Positions 18,114-26,584 are shown, numbered from the stretch's first letter. The stretch: DNA of 64,000 nt from Promethearchaeia archaeon (GCA_029856145.1 JAHQWK010000028.1:1-64000), one strand, 5' to 3'. A program made the numbers and translations. The notes: generated by a model from the letters alone, not told the origin.

Positions 18114-18683
18114 ATGAATGAAACAAATTCTAATACAAAACTGGATGAAAAAAAAGGGAAATCTCTAATTCAAACTAATCTAACAAAAAGAGTAGCAACA
18201 GCTGCTATATTTATAGCCGTTGGGATTGTATTAGCATTTTTCAATCCTTTTGCCTTTGTTGAAATTTTAGGAGGCCCTAAAATTTTTCCTATGGCGCATT
18301 TTATTAATGCTATAACTGGTGTTCTAATAGGCTTAACTTTCGCATGTACAACTTCCCTAGGTATTGCTATTTTTAGATATCCTCTAGGAATTGGTTCAAT
18401 TCATGCTTTTCATGGAGGTATCTCAGGCGCCTTAATTGTTGGAATCATGGCTTATATTTTACGGAAAAAAAAACCTGATTATGTAGAATATGCTGCTTTA
18501 ACAGATCCAATAGGGACGGTATTTATCGCAGCAACAATCGCTAATTTAATTTCACCAGTTAATCTCTTCTATTGGTGGGGATTATTCGCGGCTTCAAGTA
18601 TACCTGGCTGTATTTTAGGCTTTCTGATGTTGAAATTTCTGAAGCGTCAAGGATTTTCCTGGACGGATTTTTTTCAAAAATAA
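18114..18683 (+). CDS. thiW: ThiW-family S component of a thiazole/thiamine-precursor ECF transporter
   Basis: The protein has 189 aa with about five membrane helices. Family signatures are the first helix (VATAAIFIAVGIVLAFFNPF), the loop GGPKIFPMAHFINAITGVLIG, and the repeated GSIHAFHGGISGALIVGIM, all characteristic of ThiW. ThiW is the predicted substrate-binding subunit for hydroxyethylthiazole or a similar thiamine precursor, which needs a shared EcfT/EcfA motor encoded elsewhere. The ~30-residue hydrophilic N-terminus (ETNSNTKLDEKKGK) is longer than usual. I looked for a TPP riboswitch in the 100 nt upstream and saw none. Confidence 0.82.
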   Translation: MNETNSNTKLDEKKGKSLIQTNLTKRVATAAIFIAVGIVLAFFNPFAFVEILGGPKIFPMAHFINAITGVLIGLTFACTTSLGIAIFRYPLGIGSIHAFHGGISGALIVGIMAYILRKKKPDYVEYAALTDPIGTVFIAATIANLISPVNLFYWWGLFAASSIPGCILGFLMLKFLKRQGFSWTDFFQK

Positions 18684-18695
18684 TATTTTTGGCTT

Positions 18696-19283
18696 ATGTT
18701 ATTTCTAAATAATTTTAACTTTGAAAATTGTATTGGAAATCACACTCTCTTATATGGAGAAACTGATACAAAAAAGACTTATTACACTGCTAAATTTGTC
18801 CAATTTCTAATAGAAACAAAAAAAATGAATCCAAAGGAAATTAGTATTTTAGATTTTGCCCCTCCAAATGAATGGATTAATAATATTAAAATTGGAGGTA
18901 AAATCGTGGATTTTTATGAAAATAGTATTATCTGCAATAATTTTTACTTTAAAGGAGATATCATTCCACCTCGCCTTAATGCAAGAAATAAGAAAGAACT
19001 TTATAAAAATGCATGTAAGAATTTTAAAAAAACTTTCAATATATTAAAGATTTTCTCTAAAAAACCAACAAAAATATTAATTATTAATGATATATCTATT
19101 TATCTTCACATAGGAAATAAAAAACTATTATTAGATTCAATAAAAAGATCAAATACCTTTTTTGGGAATTCATACTATGGTTCTTCTATAAAAAGCGATT
19201 TTAATAATGTATTTAGCTTAAGGGAAAAGCGATTAGTTGAATATTTTTCTAAAAAGATAGAATATTCATATTTTACAGGATAG
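18696..19283 (+). CDS. P-loop NTPase-like protein of unknown function
   Basis: The protein has 195 aa. A degenerate Walker A is visible at residues ~19-28 (LLYGETDTKKTYYTA, with Lys and Thr at the usual places but no GKT). A Walker B-like strand, KILIINDISIYLHIG, is near residue 130. The region between them is basic. The order and spacing recall small RecA- or KaiC-like ATPases. It begins 12 nt after thiW and may share its transcript; a link to thiazole uptake is not implied by the sequence. Activity is uncertain given the altered P-loop. Confidence 0.5.
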   Translation: MLFLNNFNFENCIGNHTLLYGETDTKKTYYTAKFVQFLIETKKMNPKEISILDFAPPNEWINNIKIGGKIVDFYENSIICNNFYFKGDIIPPRLNARNKKELYKNACKNFKKTFNILKIFSKKPTKILIINDISIYLHIGNKKLLLDSIKRSNTFFGNSYYGSSIKSDFNNVFSLREKRLVEYFSKKIEYSYFTG

Positions 19284-19369
19284 AAATATTAATATCTTTT
19301 AGGACAAAATAATTTTAATTAATGCCCTATTTAATTATCTACAAATTAAAATAGAATTTTTTGATAGAT

Positions 19370-20014
19370 ATGAAAAAATTAATTTTATTTGGTCCTCCAG
19401 GAGCGGGAAAAGGCACGTTCAGTTCACAAATTAAAAAAGTAGTAACTGAAATTGTTCATATAAGTACTGGAGATATCTTTCGTGAAAATCTAAAGAATGA
19501 AACGCCATTAGGATTAAAAGCTAAAAGCTATATGGATAAAGGAGAACTTGTGCCTGATGAAGTAGTAATTGATATGGTACGAGATAGATTAAATAAAGAA
19601 GATGCTAAGAAAAGTGGTTTTATTCTTGACGGATTTCCTCGAACCTTACATCAAGCAGAAGCATTATCAGAGATAACCGAAGTAGATTTACTTCTATTAT
19701 TACAAGTTTCAAGAGATATTATATTTAAAAGAATCTTAGGGAGGTATAGTTGTAATAATTGTGGTGAGATCTATAATAAATACACACTCCCAACAAAAGT
19801 AGAAGGAATTTGTGATAAATGTGGTGCTGAAATTAAATTTGAGCAAAGAAGCGATGATAATGAAGAAACTTTGAAAAGTAGATTAGATGCTTATGAAAAG
19901 AATGCCAAACCACTTATTAAATATTATAAGAAAAGAGGAAAACTGAAAAAAGTTGATGCTACAGATACATTGAGTTTCACTGATGATGATATAAAACAAA
20001 TTATAGGAATATAA
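19370..20014 (+). CDS. adk: Adenylate kinase, zinc-LID form
   Basis: The protein is ~214 aa from ATG 19370 (a TTG three codons earlier is also possible). It catalyses ATP + AMP to 2 ADP in the cytoplasm. It shows the P-loop GPPGAGKGTFS, the AMP-binding ISTGDIFREN and DGFPRTLHQAEAL, and LID-domain cysteines CNNCGEIYN plus CDKCG that bind structural zinc, then RSDDNEETLKSRLDAY. This long form is typical of bacteria and some archaea and differs from the trimeric archaeal type. It is followed 28 nt later by aroD. Confidence 0.96.
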   Translation: MKKLILFGPPGAGKGTFSSQIKKVVTEIVHISTGDIFRENLKNETPLGLKAKSYMDKGELVPDEVVIDMVRDRLNKEDAKKSGFILDGFPRTLHQAEALSEITEVDLLLLLQVSRDIIFKRILGRYSCNNCGEIYNKYTLPTKVEGICDKCGAEIKFEQRSDDNEETLKSRLDAYEKNAKPLIKYYKKRGKLKKVDATDTLSFTDDDIKQIIGI

Positions 20015-20041
20015 AATTTCTTTTTATATTTATTCTAAATC

Positions 20042-20788
20042 ATGAAATATAATCTATGTATTCCAATTCCAATTAGATATACAACTATTAAAGAAGTTAA
20101 ACCAATAATTGAAAAAGTTATAAAATCAAAACCTAATCTAATTGAATTGAGATTTGATTATATTTCTAACGTTAATACTCTTTCTGTGGATTTCATAAGA
20201 GATTTATTGAATATTATTCGTCCTCATGCTGCCGTTATCTTTACTTTCAGAGATTCATCTGAAGGTGGTCAAATTCAAATAGAACAAAACGAGCGCTTTA
20301 AAATTTATAAATTGTTTATAGCCGTTAAACCTGATTATGTAGACCTTGAAATGAATACAGATAAAGACATATTAAAAGAAATTATTAATTTGTCTTCTCA
20401 AAAGGGAGTAAAATTAATTATTTCGCATCATAATTATGAAAAAACACTTACATATGAAGAGGGAATCTCTCTCATTCATGATTTTCACGAATATTTGATT
20501 AAAGTGCTGTTAATAAAACCTAAAATACTTGAAGATAATATTTATAAGATTATTTTTACGGCTCAAACTTTTGAGGACAATCTAATACCATTAAAAGTAT
20601 GTAAGGAATTCTCAAATTCAAATCAGAAAATTATCTCATTCTGCATGGGAACTTTAGGGTTTTTCTCAAGAATTATGTGTGTTATTAAAGGATCTTTTCT
20701 TACATATGCTTCTTTGGAAGAAAAAACAGCACCAGGACAAATTAATATTGAGAAAATGAAAGAAATATATGATCTAATTCTAGACTAG
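20042..20788 (+). CDS. aroD: 3-Dehydroquinate dehydratase, type I
   Basis: The protein has 248 aa and converts 3-dehydroquinate to 3-dehydroshikimate in the shikimate pathway through a Schiff base. Family features are the start LCIPIPIRYTTIKEVKPIIE, the strand ELRFDYISN, VIFTFRDSSEGGQ, the catalytic His in LIISHHNYEKT and the Schiff-base Lys in NIYKIIFTAQTFEDN. The C-terminal CMGTLGFFSRIM and SFLTYASLEEKTAPGQINIE complete the fold. The pathway continues nearby with aroK (23217) and aroE (25172), but not in one operon. Confidence 0.93.
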   Translation: MKYNLCIPIPIRYTTIKEVKPIIEKVIKSKPNLIELRFDYISNVNTLSVDFIRDLLNIIRPHAAVIFTFRDSSEGGQIQIEQNERFKIYKLFIAVKPDYVDLEMNTDKDILKEIINLSSQKGVKLIISHHNYEKTLTYEEGISLIHDFHEYLIKVLLIKPKILEDNIYKIIFTAQTFEDNLIPLKVCKEFSNSNQKIISFCMGTLGFFSRIMCVIKGSFLTYASLEEKTAPGQINIEKMKEIYDLILD

Positions 20789-20857
20789 CTTTAAATTCAT
20801 CATTCTTTAAAATTAGAATTATGAAGATTAAAAAAAGTGGATTTTTTACTTTATTAT

Positions 20858-22063
20858 ATGGTCGTTTATTTTGCATTTTTATTTCATATTTATCAACCTC
20901 CAGTTCAAATCCCTATAGTAATCAAACAAATAGTAAATGAATCCTATAAGCCTATAATGGAGGCTTTACAAGACCATCCAGAGGCAAAGATTACTTTAAA
21001 TATCAACGGTACTTTAACCGAACAGTTACATGATTTTGGCTATGACGATTTGATAGGAGCAATTACCACCCTTGCTTCAAAAGGGCAAATTGAATTTACA
21101 GGGTCAGGGAAATTTCACCCTCTACTTCCTTTGATCCCTGAGCCTGAAGTTAAACGCCAAATAACTCTAAATAATGAGACAAATCGACATTTTTTTGGGA
21201 AGCTTTATAATCCTCGCGGATTTTTCCCCCCAGAAATGGCTGTATCTGAAGAAGTTTTTAAAACTGTGAAAAAGTCTGGTTTTGATTGGATAATTATGAG
21301 TGGAATTGCTAATACTTTACCCAATTTTCCCACAAATAATATATCAATTCATCCCAATGGATTAAGATTGTTGTTTAGAGATGATTATATCTCAATTGAT
21401 TGTGCTTTTGATAAGATTAACAATGTTGATGCATTTATTAAACGCTTATATTATAAACACACATCAGAAGATTATTATGTTATACTTGCTATGGATGGTG
21501 AAACTTTTGGACACCATGTTAAGCACGCTATAAATAACTTTTTAATCCCATTATTTCAAATAGTCCCTCATAGAAATGATATTAATATCTGTACGATTTC
21601 CGAAATTGTTGACAGATTTCCTAAAGGCTTCACTCAAGTTCCACGAGATTCAAGTTGGTCAACAATGCCATATGACATTGCTACTGATGTTCCATTCCCT
21701 CTCTGGTTCGACCCTCAAAATGAAATACACCTAGAGCAGCACAGATTTTTTATGTATGCCCTTACAATGATCCACCTATCTGGTAAATATCGTGATAGTA
21801 TGGATGAGGATAAGAAAAGAATATTCGATAATGCGAGAAATCTATTAGATCGTGGAATTCACAGCTGTCAACAATGGTGGGCTTCACAACGCCCCTGGTA
21901 TTCACCTGATATGATTTTACGTGGATTAAATGAAGTATTAATGGCAAGTGTAAACGCAAAACGTAGTGTTCCCGAGAACAATCCAGATATTAAAGAAGCT
22001 ATGGAACTGATAATGGAAGATATGTTAAAAGCGCAAAATAAGATTGTTTTATCGTTAATATAG
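20858..22063 (+). CDS. Glycoside hydrolase family 57 protein (alpha-amylase-like)
   Basis: The protein has ~401 aa from ATG 20858; the GTG at 20837 adds seven unlikely residues. GH57 enzymes cleave or transfer alpha-glucans. The N-terminus VVYFAFLFHIYQPPVQ is the family's first strand with its His. A likely catalytic Glu lies in RGFFPPEMAVSEEV (residue ~126), and an acidic residue lies in VILAMDGETFGHHVKHA (~210), resembling the acid/base site. Length matches the shorter GH57 group. There is no signal peptide, so it probably acts in the cytoplasm on storage glucan. The exact specificity is unknown. Confidence 0.85.
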   Translation: MVVYFAFLFHIYQPPVQIPIVIKQIVNESYKPIMEALQDHPEAKITLNINGTLTEQLHDFGYDDLIGAITTLASKGQIEFTGSGKFHPLLPLIPEPEVKRQITLNNETNRHFFGKLYNPRGFFPPEMAVSEEVFKTVKKSGFDWIIMSGIANTLPNFPTNNISIHPNGLRLLFRDDYISIDCAFDKINNVDAFIKRLYYKHTSEDYYVILAMDGETFGHHVKHAINNFLIPLFQIVPHRNDINICTISEIVDRFPKGFTQVPRDSSWSTMPYDIATDVPFPLWFDPQNEIHLEQHRFFMYALTMIHLSGKYRDSMDEDKKRIFDNARNLLDRGIHSCQQWWASQRPWYSPDMILRGLNEVLMASVNAKRSVPENNPDIKEAMELIMEDMLKAQNKIVLSLI

Positions 22064-22091
22064 ATTTAAAAATAAGAAAAAAAATTATAAA

Positions 22092-22291
22092 TTAATTTTT
22101 TTTGAAAATATTACCACACCCACCGCACTTCATGTTTTTTGCATAGACTGGAGTGCCCTGCTTCAGCGGTAGGCTGAAATAGCTTTACCTATACTGTAGT
22201 AAAGCACGTTATTCCTGTCTGATTCTTCATGAAGCTTGCGTGGATTCTCATTGCCACATTGAGGACATTTTACTCTTTTATATTCTGTCAT
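22092..22291 (-). pseudogene. Small two-knuckle zinc-ribbon gene interrupted by a 32-nt hairpin insertion
   Basis: From ATG 22289-22291 the minus strand encodes MTEYKRVKCPQCGNENPRK and onward to NNVLYYSI, then runs into TGA at 22163-22165. The other half, GTPVYAKNMKCGGCGNIFKK, continues in another frame to TAA 22092-22094. Removing the 32 nt at 22158-22189 joins them exactly (YYSI + GTPVYAKN) into a natural 55-aa protein with two CxxC knuckles. The inserted DNA forms a TTCAGC/GCTGAA hairpin. It is either an inactivated gene or one whose transcript is processed. Confidence 0.55.
22158..22189 (-). repeat. 32-nt hairpin insertion inside the zinc-ribbon gene
   Basis: On the minus strand it begins GGTAAAGC and ends GAAGCAG. 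A 6-bp stem (TTCAGC, loop CTACC, GCTGAA) sits in the middle, and GTAAAG at its start can also pair with CTTTAC in the upstream coding part. Its length (not a multiple of three) shifts the frame. It shares only a short TATTTC string with the hairpin in uL11, which may be chance. Confidence 0.45.
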
Positions 22292-22402
22292 ATACCTTAA
22301 CTCTGTTATAATTATTATAAATATTTAGTAGAGTCTATAAATTTAAATATAGGTTTTTAATTGAGTTTATATAGCAATCTCCCGAACTAGATTCTCATTT
22401 TT

Positions 22403-22530
22403 TTAATCAACTGCATTGATGACAATTTCTGCCGCTGTTTCATAATAGGACTTTCGATAACTTAGAATTTTTTTTAATTTTTTCTTTTTGGAATTGAAAA
22501 TTGGACTTTCTAACAAAAGATTTTTAATAA
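22403..22530 (-). pseudogene. Remnant of a second shikimate-kinase-like gene (C-terminus only)
   Basis: The minus-strand frame ending at 22403 encodes KKILSYRKSYYETAAEIVI. It aligns almost residue for residue with KKILTYRQPLYESAADFVV from the intact aroK at 23217, at the same distance from the stop. No P-loop or other kinase part is found upstream in any frame before the plus-strand membrane gene at 22563. It looks like the 3' stub of a duplicated aroK left after deletion or insertion. Confidence 0.6.
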
Positions 22531-22562
22531 GAAATTTAATATCTATAATAGGTGAATGATAA

Positions 22563-23114
22563 ATGGCTTCAAATTTAAAAAAAAGAACATTTATTGAATA
22601 TATAGATATTTTTATAGCTATTTTAAACACTATCGTATTAGTCTTTGGAGCATTTGTAGTTCCTAAGAATATCATTTTAACCACTATGAACCTCATTTTT
22701 ACAGCAGTTCTTTGCGGATTATTACTAATAACATTTTTGATAAATAATCCTTATTACATATCACCAGGTTACGGAATGGTACTCTTTGGTTTAGTTCTTT
22801 CTTTCGGATTATTAACATTGCCGGAGTTTCATGCTTCTTTATTATGGATTGGATTTCTTATAATTGTTATCTTGGATATCATTTATGTTGCCAATATGAT
22901 AAAAGGATCAGCAAGTTCATCGAGTAGAGTGGCCACAGCGGGAGGACGTGTTTGGACTCTTGTAGAACCAGGTACTGATACTCCAACCTATATAAAAGGA
23001 GGTACTGTTGATCGCAAACAGAAAAAGGCAATTCAAAAAAAATATCATATGTCGTGGATAATTTTGATCACAATGATCTCTATGTTCATAATTTTCTTAA
23101 CATTAATACTGTAA
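22563..23114 (+). CDS. Four-helix membrane protein of unknown function
   Basis: The protein has 183 aa. Hydrophobic helices lie at residues ~14-33, 39-60, 68-88 and 92-112, followed by a cytosolic loop (SSSSRVATAGGRVWTLVEPG, then TPTYIKGGTVDRKQKKAI) and a last helix at the C-terminus. The basic residues before the last helix suggest that the loop is cytoplasmic. No family is recognised. It sits between an aroK remnant and the intact aroK and is read against both, as if it had been inserted there. Confidence 0.65.
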   Translation: MASNLKKRTFIEYIDIFIAILNTIVLVFGAFVVPKNIILTTMNLIFTAVLCGLLLITFLINNPYYISPGYGMVLFGLVLSFGLLTLPEFHASLLWIGFLIIVILDIIYVANMIKGSASSSSRVATAGGRVWTLVEPGTDTPTYIKGGTVDRKQKKAIQKKYHMSWIILITMISMFIIFLTLIL

Positions 23115-23216
23115 TTATTCAGATAAATCTTTAATTAGGATTTAGCAGGATTATAATGTTATAACGTTTAGATTTGATATCAAAATCCTCAAGATATTAA
23201 AAAAATAGAATCGATA

Positions 23217-23747
23217 TTACTCAAGGTGTTTCAATTCAATTAAGATCATAGCTACAATTTTATTTATTAACTTTCCAGAAGTCTCAACAACAAAATCTGC
23301 AGCAGACTCATATAGAGGTTGTCTATAAGTCAAAATCTTTTTAATCTCTTCCAAGGATTCTTCTTTTTTTATTAAAGGTCGAGATTTTTTTCTATTTTTC
23401 ATGATACGTTTGTAAATTTCTTCAATAGAGACAGTTAGTAATATGATATGACAATTTTTTCTCAAATTATCAATATTTACTGGATTTAACACAACTCCCC
23501 CACCACATGAAATGACCACTTTATTTAATTTTGAAACTATTTCACACACAAAAGCTTCATATTCTCTAAATTTAGCTTCTCCCTCCTCAGCAAAAATTTT
23601 AGGAATAGATTTACCAACTTCTTGAATTATTAGTTGATCTGTTTCTAACAACTTATAATCTTTTCCAAGACGTTTCACTAATGCCTTACCAATAGTCGTT
23701 TTTCCTGTGGCCATAAAACCAATAAGAGCAATGGAATCTTTAGTCAT
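23217..23747 (-). CDS. aroK: Shikimate kinase, bacterial (P-loop) type
   Basis: The protein has 176 aa and phosphorylates shikimate with ATP. It has Walker A GFMATGKTTIGKAL (residues ~9-22), the shikimate-binding ETDQLI (Asp) and FREYEAFVC (Arg/Glu), the diglycine loop VISCGGGVVLNP, the LID RKKSRPL and the adenine loop YRQPLYESAADFVV. Most archaea use an unrelated GHMP-type shikimate kinase, so this gene is probably of bacterial origin. The remnant at 22403 shows that a second copy once existed. Confidence 0.93.
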   Translation of the reverse strand: MTKDSIALIGFMATGKTTIGKALVKRLGKDYKLLETDQLIIQEVGKSIPKIFAEEGEAKFREYEAFVCEIVSKLNKVVISCGGGVVLNPVNIDNLRKNCHIILLTVSIEEIYKRIMKNRKKSRPLIKKEESLEEIKKILTYRQPLYESAADFVVETSGKLINKIVAMILIELKHLE

Positions 23748-23801
23748 ATTAAATTATATTCACTGTTTTAATTTTTGGGTTATTGTTGATTTTTAGAGAG
23801 G

Positions 23802-24356
23802 TTAATCGACTGAAAATCCATGTGTTCCCAGAGCGCCTTTTTTTAGTTCTAGATAGTTACCTGCTATATATGCTGGAAAGTTAAATTTATCTGGATCTAA
23901 AGTTTCATTTTTTACATAATTAGGATCAGAATGTGTAGCAACAACTTTCCCAAAATAACAGACATGTGATCCAAATTCTACTTTTTTAATTACTTTACAT
24001 TCCATATTCCATGGAAACTCTTTTACCATCGGAACTTGCACCACAGAAGCTTTTTCTTTTGTTAAATTTAATTCTTTCCATTTATTAATATCTCTTCCTG
24101 AACGAGTACCAATATAGTCAGTTTCTCTTAATTGTTCTATTGTTGGATAATTAATTACAAATTCGCCAAATTTTTCAATCAACTTGTAAGAAAATCGCTT
24201 AGGTTGTATAGAAACAGCAATAATAGGAGGATCAAAACAAACCTTTCCTACATATGCTAATGTTATTAAGTTTGCTTCTTCTCCTGTACCTATAGAAATA
24301 ACTGCCGCGGGCATGGGAAAAGTTGAAATTTTTGGACTTAACTTTATTTTTTTCAT
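23802..24356 (-). CDS. Flavin reductase-like FMN-binding split-barrel protein
   Basis: The protein has 184 aa. Members bind FMN and reduce flavin or other small substrates with NAD(P)H in the cytoplasm. The family pattern is clear: PMPAAVISIGTGEEANLITL (first strands), FDPPIIAVSIQPKRFSYKLI, GEFVINYPTIEQLRETDYIG, the conserved SGRDINKW and CKVIKKVEFGSHVCYFGKV. It is the short archaeal form related to ferric/flavoredoxin-type proteins. The electron partner and substrate cannot be read from the sequence. It is a lone gene read divergently from the gene at 24526. Confidence 0.88.
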   Translation of the reverse strand: MKKIKLSPKISTFPMPAAVISIGTGEEANLITLAYVGKVCFDPPIIAVSIQPKRFSYKLIEKFGEFVINYPTIEQLRETDYIGTRSGRDINKWKELNLTKEKASVVQVPMVKEFPWNMECKVIKKVEFGSHVCYFGKVVATHSDPNYVKNETLDPDKFNFPAYIAGNYLELKKGALGTHGFSVD

Positions 24357-24525
24357 TCTAATATCCTTTTGTTAGTTATTGCTAGTTTAATTATTAATAA
24401 TTTTAATTTTTAACCTATTAAATAGATTTAATTTAAATTATCTCAAATTTTTCTATAAAACTATTAAATAATAAAGAATTAGTAAGTAATCAAATTTCGT
24501 TGAAAATAATATAAGGTGAAAGAGA

Positions 24526-25146
24526 ATTATAATAAAACATCGGGGTTTCGAACCTAAATTTGATTCCTCTGTATTTATAGCACCTACAGCTGCTGTTATA
24601 GGTAAAATTTTGATTGGAAAAGATTCAAGGATAATGTATGGTTCTGTTCTTGATTCAGAGGCCTCTAAGATCGAAATTGGTGAATGCTCAGTAATATGTG
24701 AAAATGCTGTTCTTAGAGCTACAGCATCAGGAAATCTTGAATATCCTGTAATTATTGGTGATCATGTTTTTATTTCACCACAATCAACTCTTATTGGTTG
24801 TAAAGTTGAATCTAATTCATATATAGCTACTGGTGCCACTATCTTGCAAGGTGCCATTGTCCAATCTGGTGCTGCAGTTGCTGTTGGAGCTTTTGTTCAT
24901 GCAAAAACACTTGTTCCAGCTAATTCATTTATTCCTCCAAATAACATTGCTATTGGAGATCCTATCAAAATTTATCGTCCAAAAGATCAAGAGGCATTAG
25001 CTAAAGCTATAAAATCAATTGAATTTGCGAAAGTGGCTTTTAATGTTGATGCAAAATGGGAAAATCGCTTTGAGAGGTATAGACAAGCTACACAGGTAAG
25101 ATCAAAAGAATTTGAGAGTCATTTTAATGATGAGATAATTGGTTGA
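24526..25146 (+). CDS. Gamma-carbonic-anhydrase-like left-handed beta-helix protein
   Basis: Hexapeptide repeats run from the start (SSVFIAPTAAVIG, ILIGKDSRIMYGSVL, then IIGDHVFISPQ) to an alpha-helical tail (residues ~140-205). Homology to gamma-carbonic-anhydrase proteins begins at KHRGFEPKFDSS, well before the first TTG at 24610. The frame contains no ATG, GTG or TTG between the upstream TGA (24517) and 24610. An AAGGTGA site at 24513-24519 points to an ATT or ATA start near 24526. Of the usual metal-binding histidines only some are visible (GDHVFI, FVHAKT), so enzymatic activity is uncertain. It overlaps the upstream TTG of aroE slightly. Confidence 0.8.
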   Translation: MIIKHRGFEPKFDSSVFIAPTAAVIGKILIGKDSRIMYGSVLDSEASKIEIGECSVICENAVLRATASGNLEYPVIIGDHVFISPQSTLIGCKVESNSYIATGATILQGAIVQSGAAVAVGAFVHAKTLVPANSFIPPNNIAIGDPIKIYRPKDQEALAKAIKSIEFAKVAFNVDAKWENRFERYRQATQVRSKEFESHFNDEIIG

Positions 25147-25171
25147 GACAAATAAATCTTTGTTATCTAAT

Positions 25172-26095
25172 ATGAAAGGGATTAATTTTATTACTGCTCG
25201 TACAAAAGTTCTATGCATTATTGGGTATCCAATTGAACATTCTATGAGTCCAATAATGCATAATGCTGCGATCCAAGACCTTAACCTTAATTATATTTAT
25301 TTAGCATTCAGTATTTATCCTAATAATTTAGAACTTGCTGTAGAGGCATTTAGAGCATTTAATATTAAAGGAATAAACGTGACTATCCCTTTCAAACAAA
25401 AAATCATGGAATACTTAGATGATATTGATACTATAACACAGAAAATTGGAGCAATAAATACAATCAAAAATGATAAAGGATATTTAACTGGTAGAAATAC
25501 GGATGCAGAAGGCGGTAAAAAGGCAATATTGAATGCAGGGTATACAATTTTGGGAAAAAATATCTTATTATTAGGAGCTGGTGGAGCTGCAAGAGCTTTG
25601 AGTTACATTTTAGCGAATGATGTAAATAAAATAGTAATAGCAAATAGAACTGAAAAGAGAGCAGAAAAGCTTACAAATGAATTGAAAAAAAGTTTTGGGA
25701 TAAATGCTGAGCCAAAGAAATTTAATAATTATGTCTTGAGAGAAGAAGCGAAAACAGCTGATATCTTAATCAATACAACTCCAGTTGGAATGTATCCGAA
25801 CGTTGATAAATCACCAATACCTGCAGAATTTTTGCATAAAGACTTAATTGTTTTTGATGTAGTCTATAACCCATTAGAGACTAAATTAATAAAAGAAGCC
25901 ACTAAAAAAGGATGTAAAACACTAGGGGGTTTAGATATGTTAGTTAATCAAGGTGCTTCTGCATTTGAGTGGTGGACTAATAAAAAGCCAAATGTTAATT
26001 TAATGAAAAAGATAATTATTGAATTTCTTAGTAAGAAAGAATATGAATTTTTTAAAAATAAAAATAATAAAAAAAATAATAAATTATTGTATTGA
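25172..26095 (+). CDS. aroE: Shikimate dehydrogenase
   Basis: The protein has ~307 aa from ATG 25172; a TTG at 25139 overlaps the preceding gene and adds 11 residues. It reduces 3-dehydroshikimate to shikimate with NADPH. Substrate-binding motifs are IGYPIEHSMSPIMHNAAI and GINVTIPFKQKIMEYLDD (catalytic Lys), with GRNTDAEGG (Asp). The NADPH domain shows LLLGAGGAARALSYIL, ANRTEKRAEKL and TTPVGMYP. The C-terminus has GLDMLVNQGASAFEWW. The last ~20 residues are an extra Lys/Asn-rich tail. Confidence 0.95.
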   Translation: MKGINFITARTKVLCIIGYPIEHSMSPIMHNAAIQDLNLNYIYLAFSIYPNNLELAVEAFRAFNIKGINVTIPFKQKIMEYLDDIDTITQKIGAINTIKNDKGYLTGRNTDAEGGKKAILNAGYTILGKNILLLGAGGAARALSYILANDVNKIVIANRTEKRAEKLTNELKKSFGINAEPKKFNNYVLREEAKTADILINTTPVGMYPNVDKSPIPAEFLHKDLIVFDVVYNPLETKLIKEATKKGCKTLGGLDMLVNQGASAFEWWTNKKPNVNLMKKIIIEFLSKKEYEFFKNKNNKKNNKLLY

Positions 26096-26452
26096 GGTTC
26101 CACAAAGTGCACAAAATTTGGCATTTGCACTAATATCTAGCTCAGATCCACAATTAAAGCAGAATTTTGATTTTTCTTCAATCTGTTGCGGTTCTATAAT
26201 AATTTTTTGATTCTCTGGTTGATTAGAAGCACTAATTACCTGATAATTTGAACTTGGTTGATTATTTTCCTTTCGTTCATAACAAATTGAATCACAGTGA
26301 ATACAGCGGGGTTTATGTGATTTATCTAAGTAAACAGCAACATAAATTAATAACCCGATACCACCAGTGAATATAGCTAAAATAATTGCTAAGCCAATAT
26401 TGAAATCATTTGGTTTTGTATATACATTCATCTTACATTTTTGACAATACAT
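26084..26452 (-). CDS. Zinc-ribbon membrane protein, array member 1
   Basis: The protein has 122 aa, in this order: an N-terminal CQKC knuckle, one membrane helix pair (NIGLAIILAIFTGGIGLLIY, residues ~17-37), a second knuckle (CIHCDSICY), a Gln/Asn-rich linker, and a C-terminal zinc ribbon CFNCG with CALCG. It shares this layout and the FTGGIGLLIYVAVY sequence with the next gene (FTAGIGLIIYLAIY). It is the last of three similar genes on this strand. The function is unknown; such proteins may be adaptors at the inner membrane face. It overlaps the aroE end by 12 nt, convergently. Confidence 0.7.
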   Translation of the reverse strand: MYCQKCKMNVYTKPNDFNIGLAIILAIFTGGIGLLIYVAVYLDKSHKPRCIHCDSICYERKENNQPSSNYQVISASNQPENQKIIIEPQQIEEKSKFCFNCGSELDISANAKFCALCGTSIQ

Positions 26453-26584
26453 TTTTCTATCACTCCAAAATATATAATTTTTTATTTAATTACAAGGAGA
26501 TTTTGATTGAATTAAAAAAATTTGGAGTCCAATTTTTAAAATCGATGAATATTAATATTTCTACAAAGGAATAAAATTAAAAAA

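Noticed and set aside
22163..22165. UGA in the zinc-ribbon gene read as selenocysteine
   Set aside because: The downstream frame after UGA does not continue the protein; the match is in another frame.
22158..22189. GT...AG spliceosome-like ends of the 32-nt insertion
   Set aside because: The GT...AG boundary would remove 31 nt and leave the wrong frame; only removal of 32 nt, with other ends, restores the frame. The insert is also far too short, so I do not claim a spliceosomal intron.
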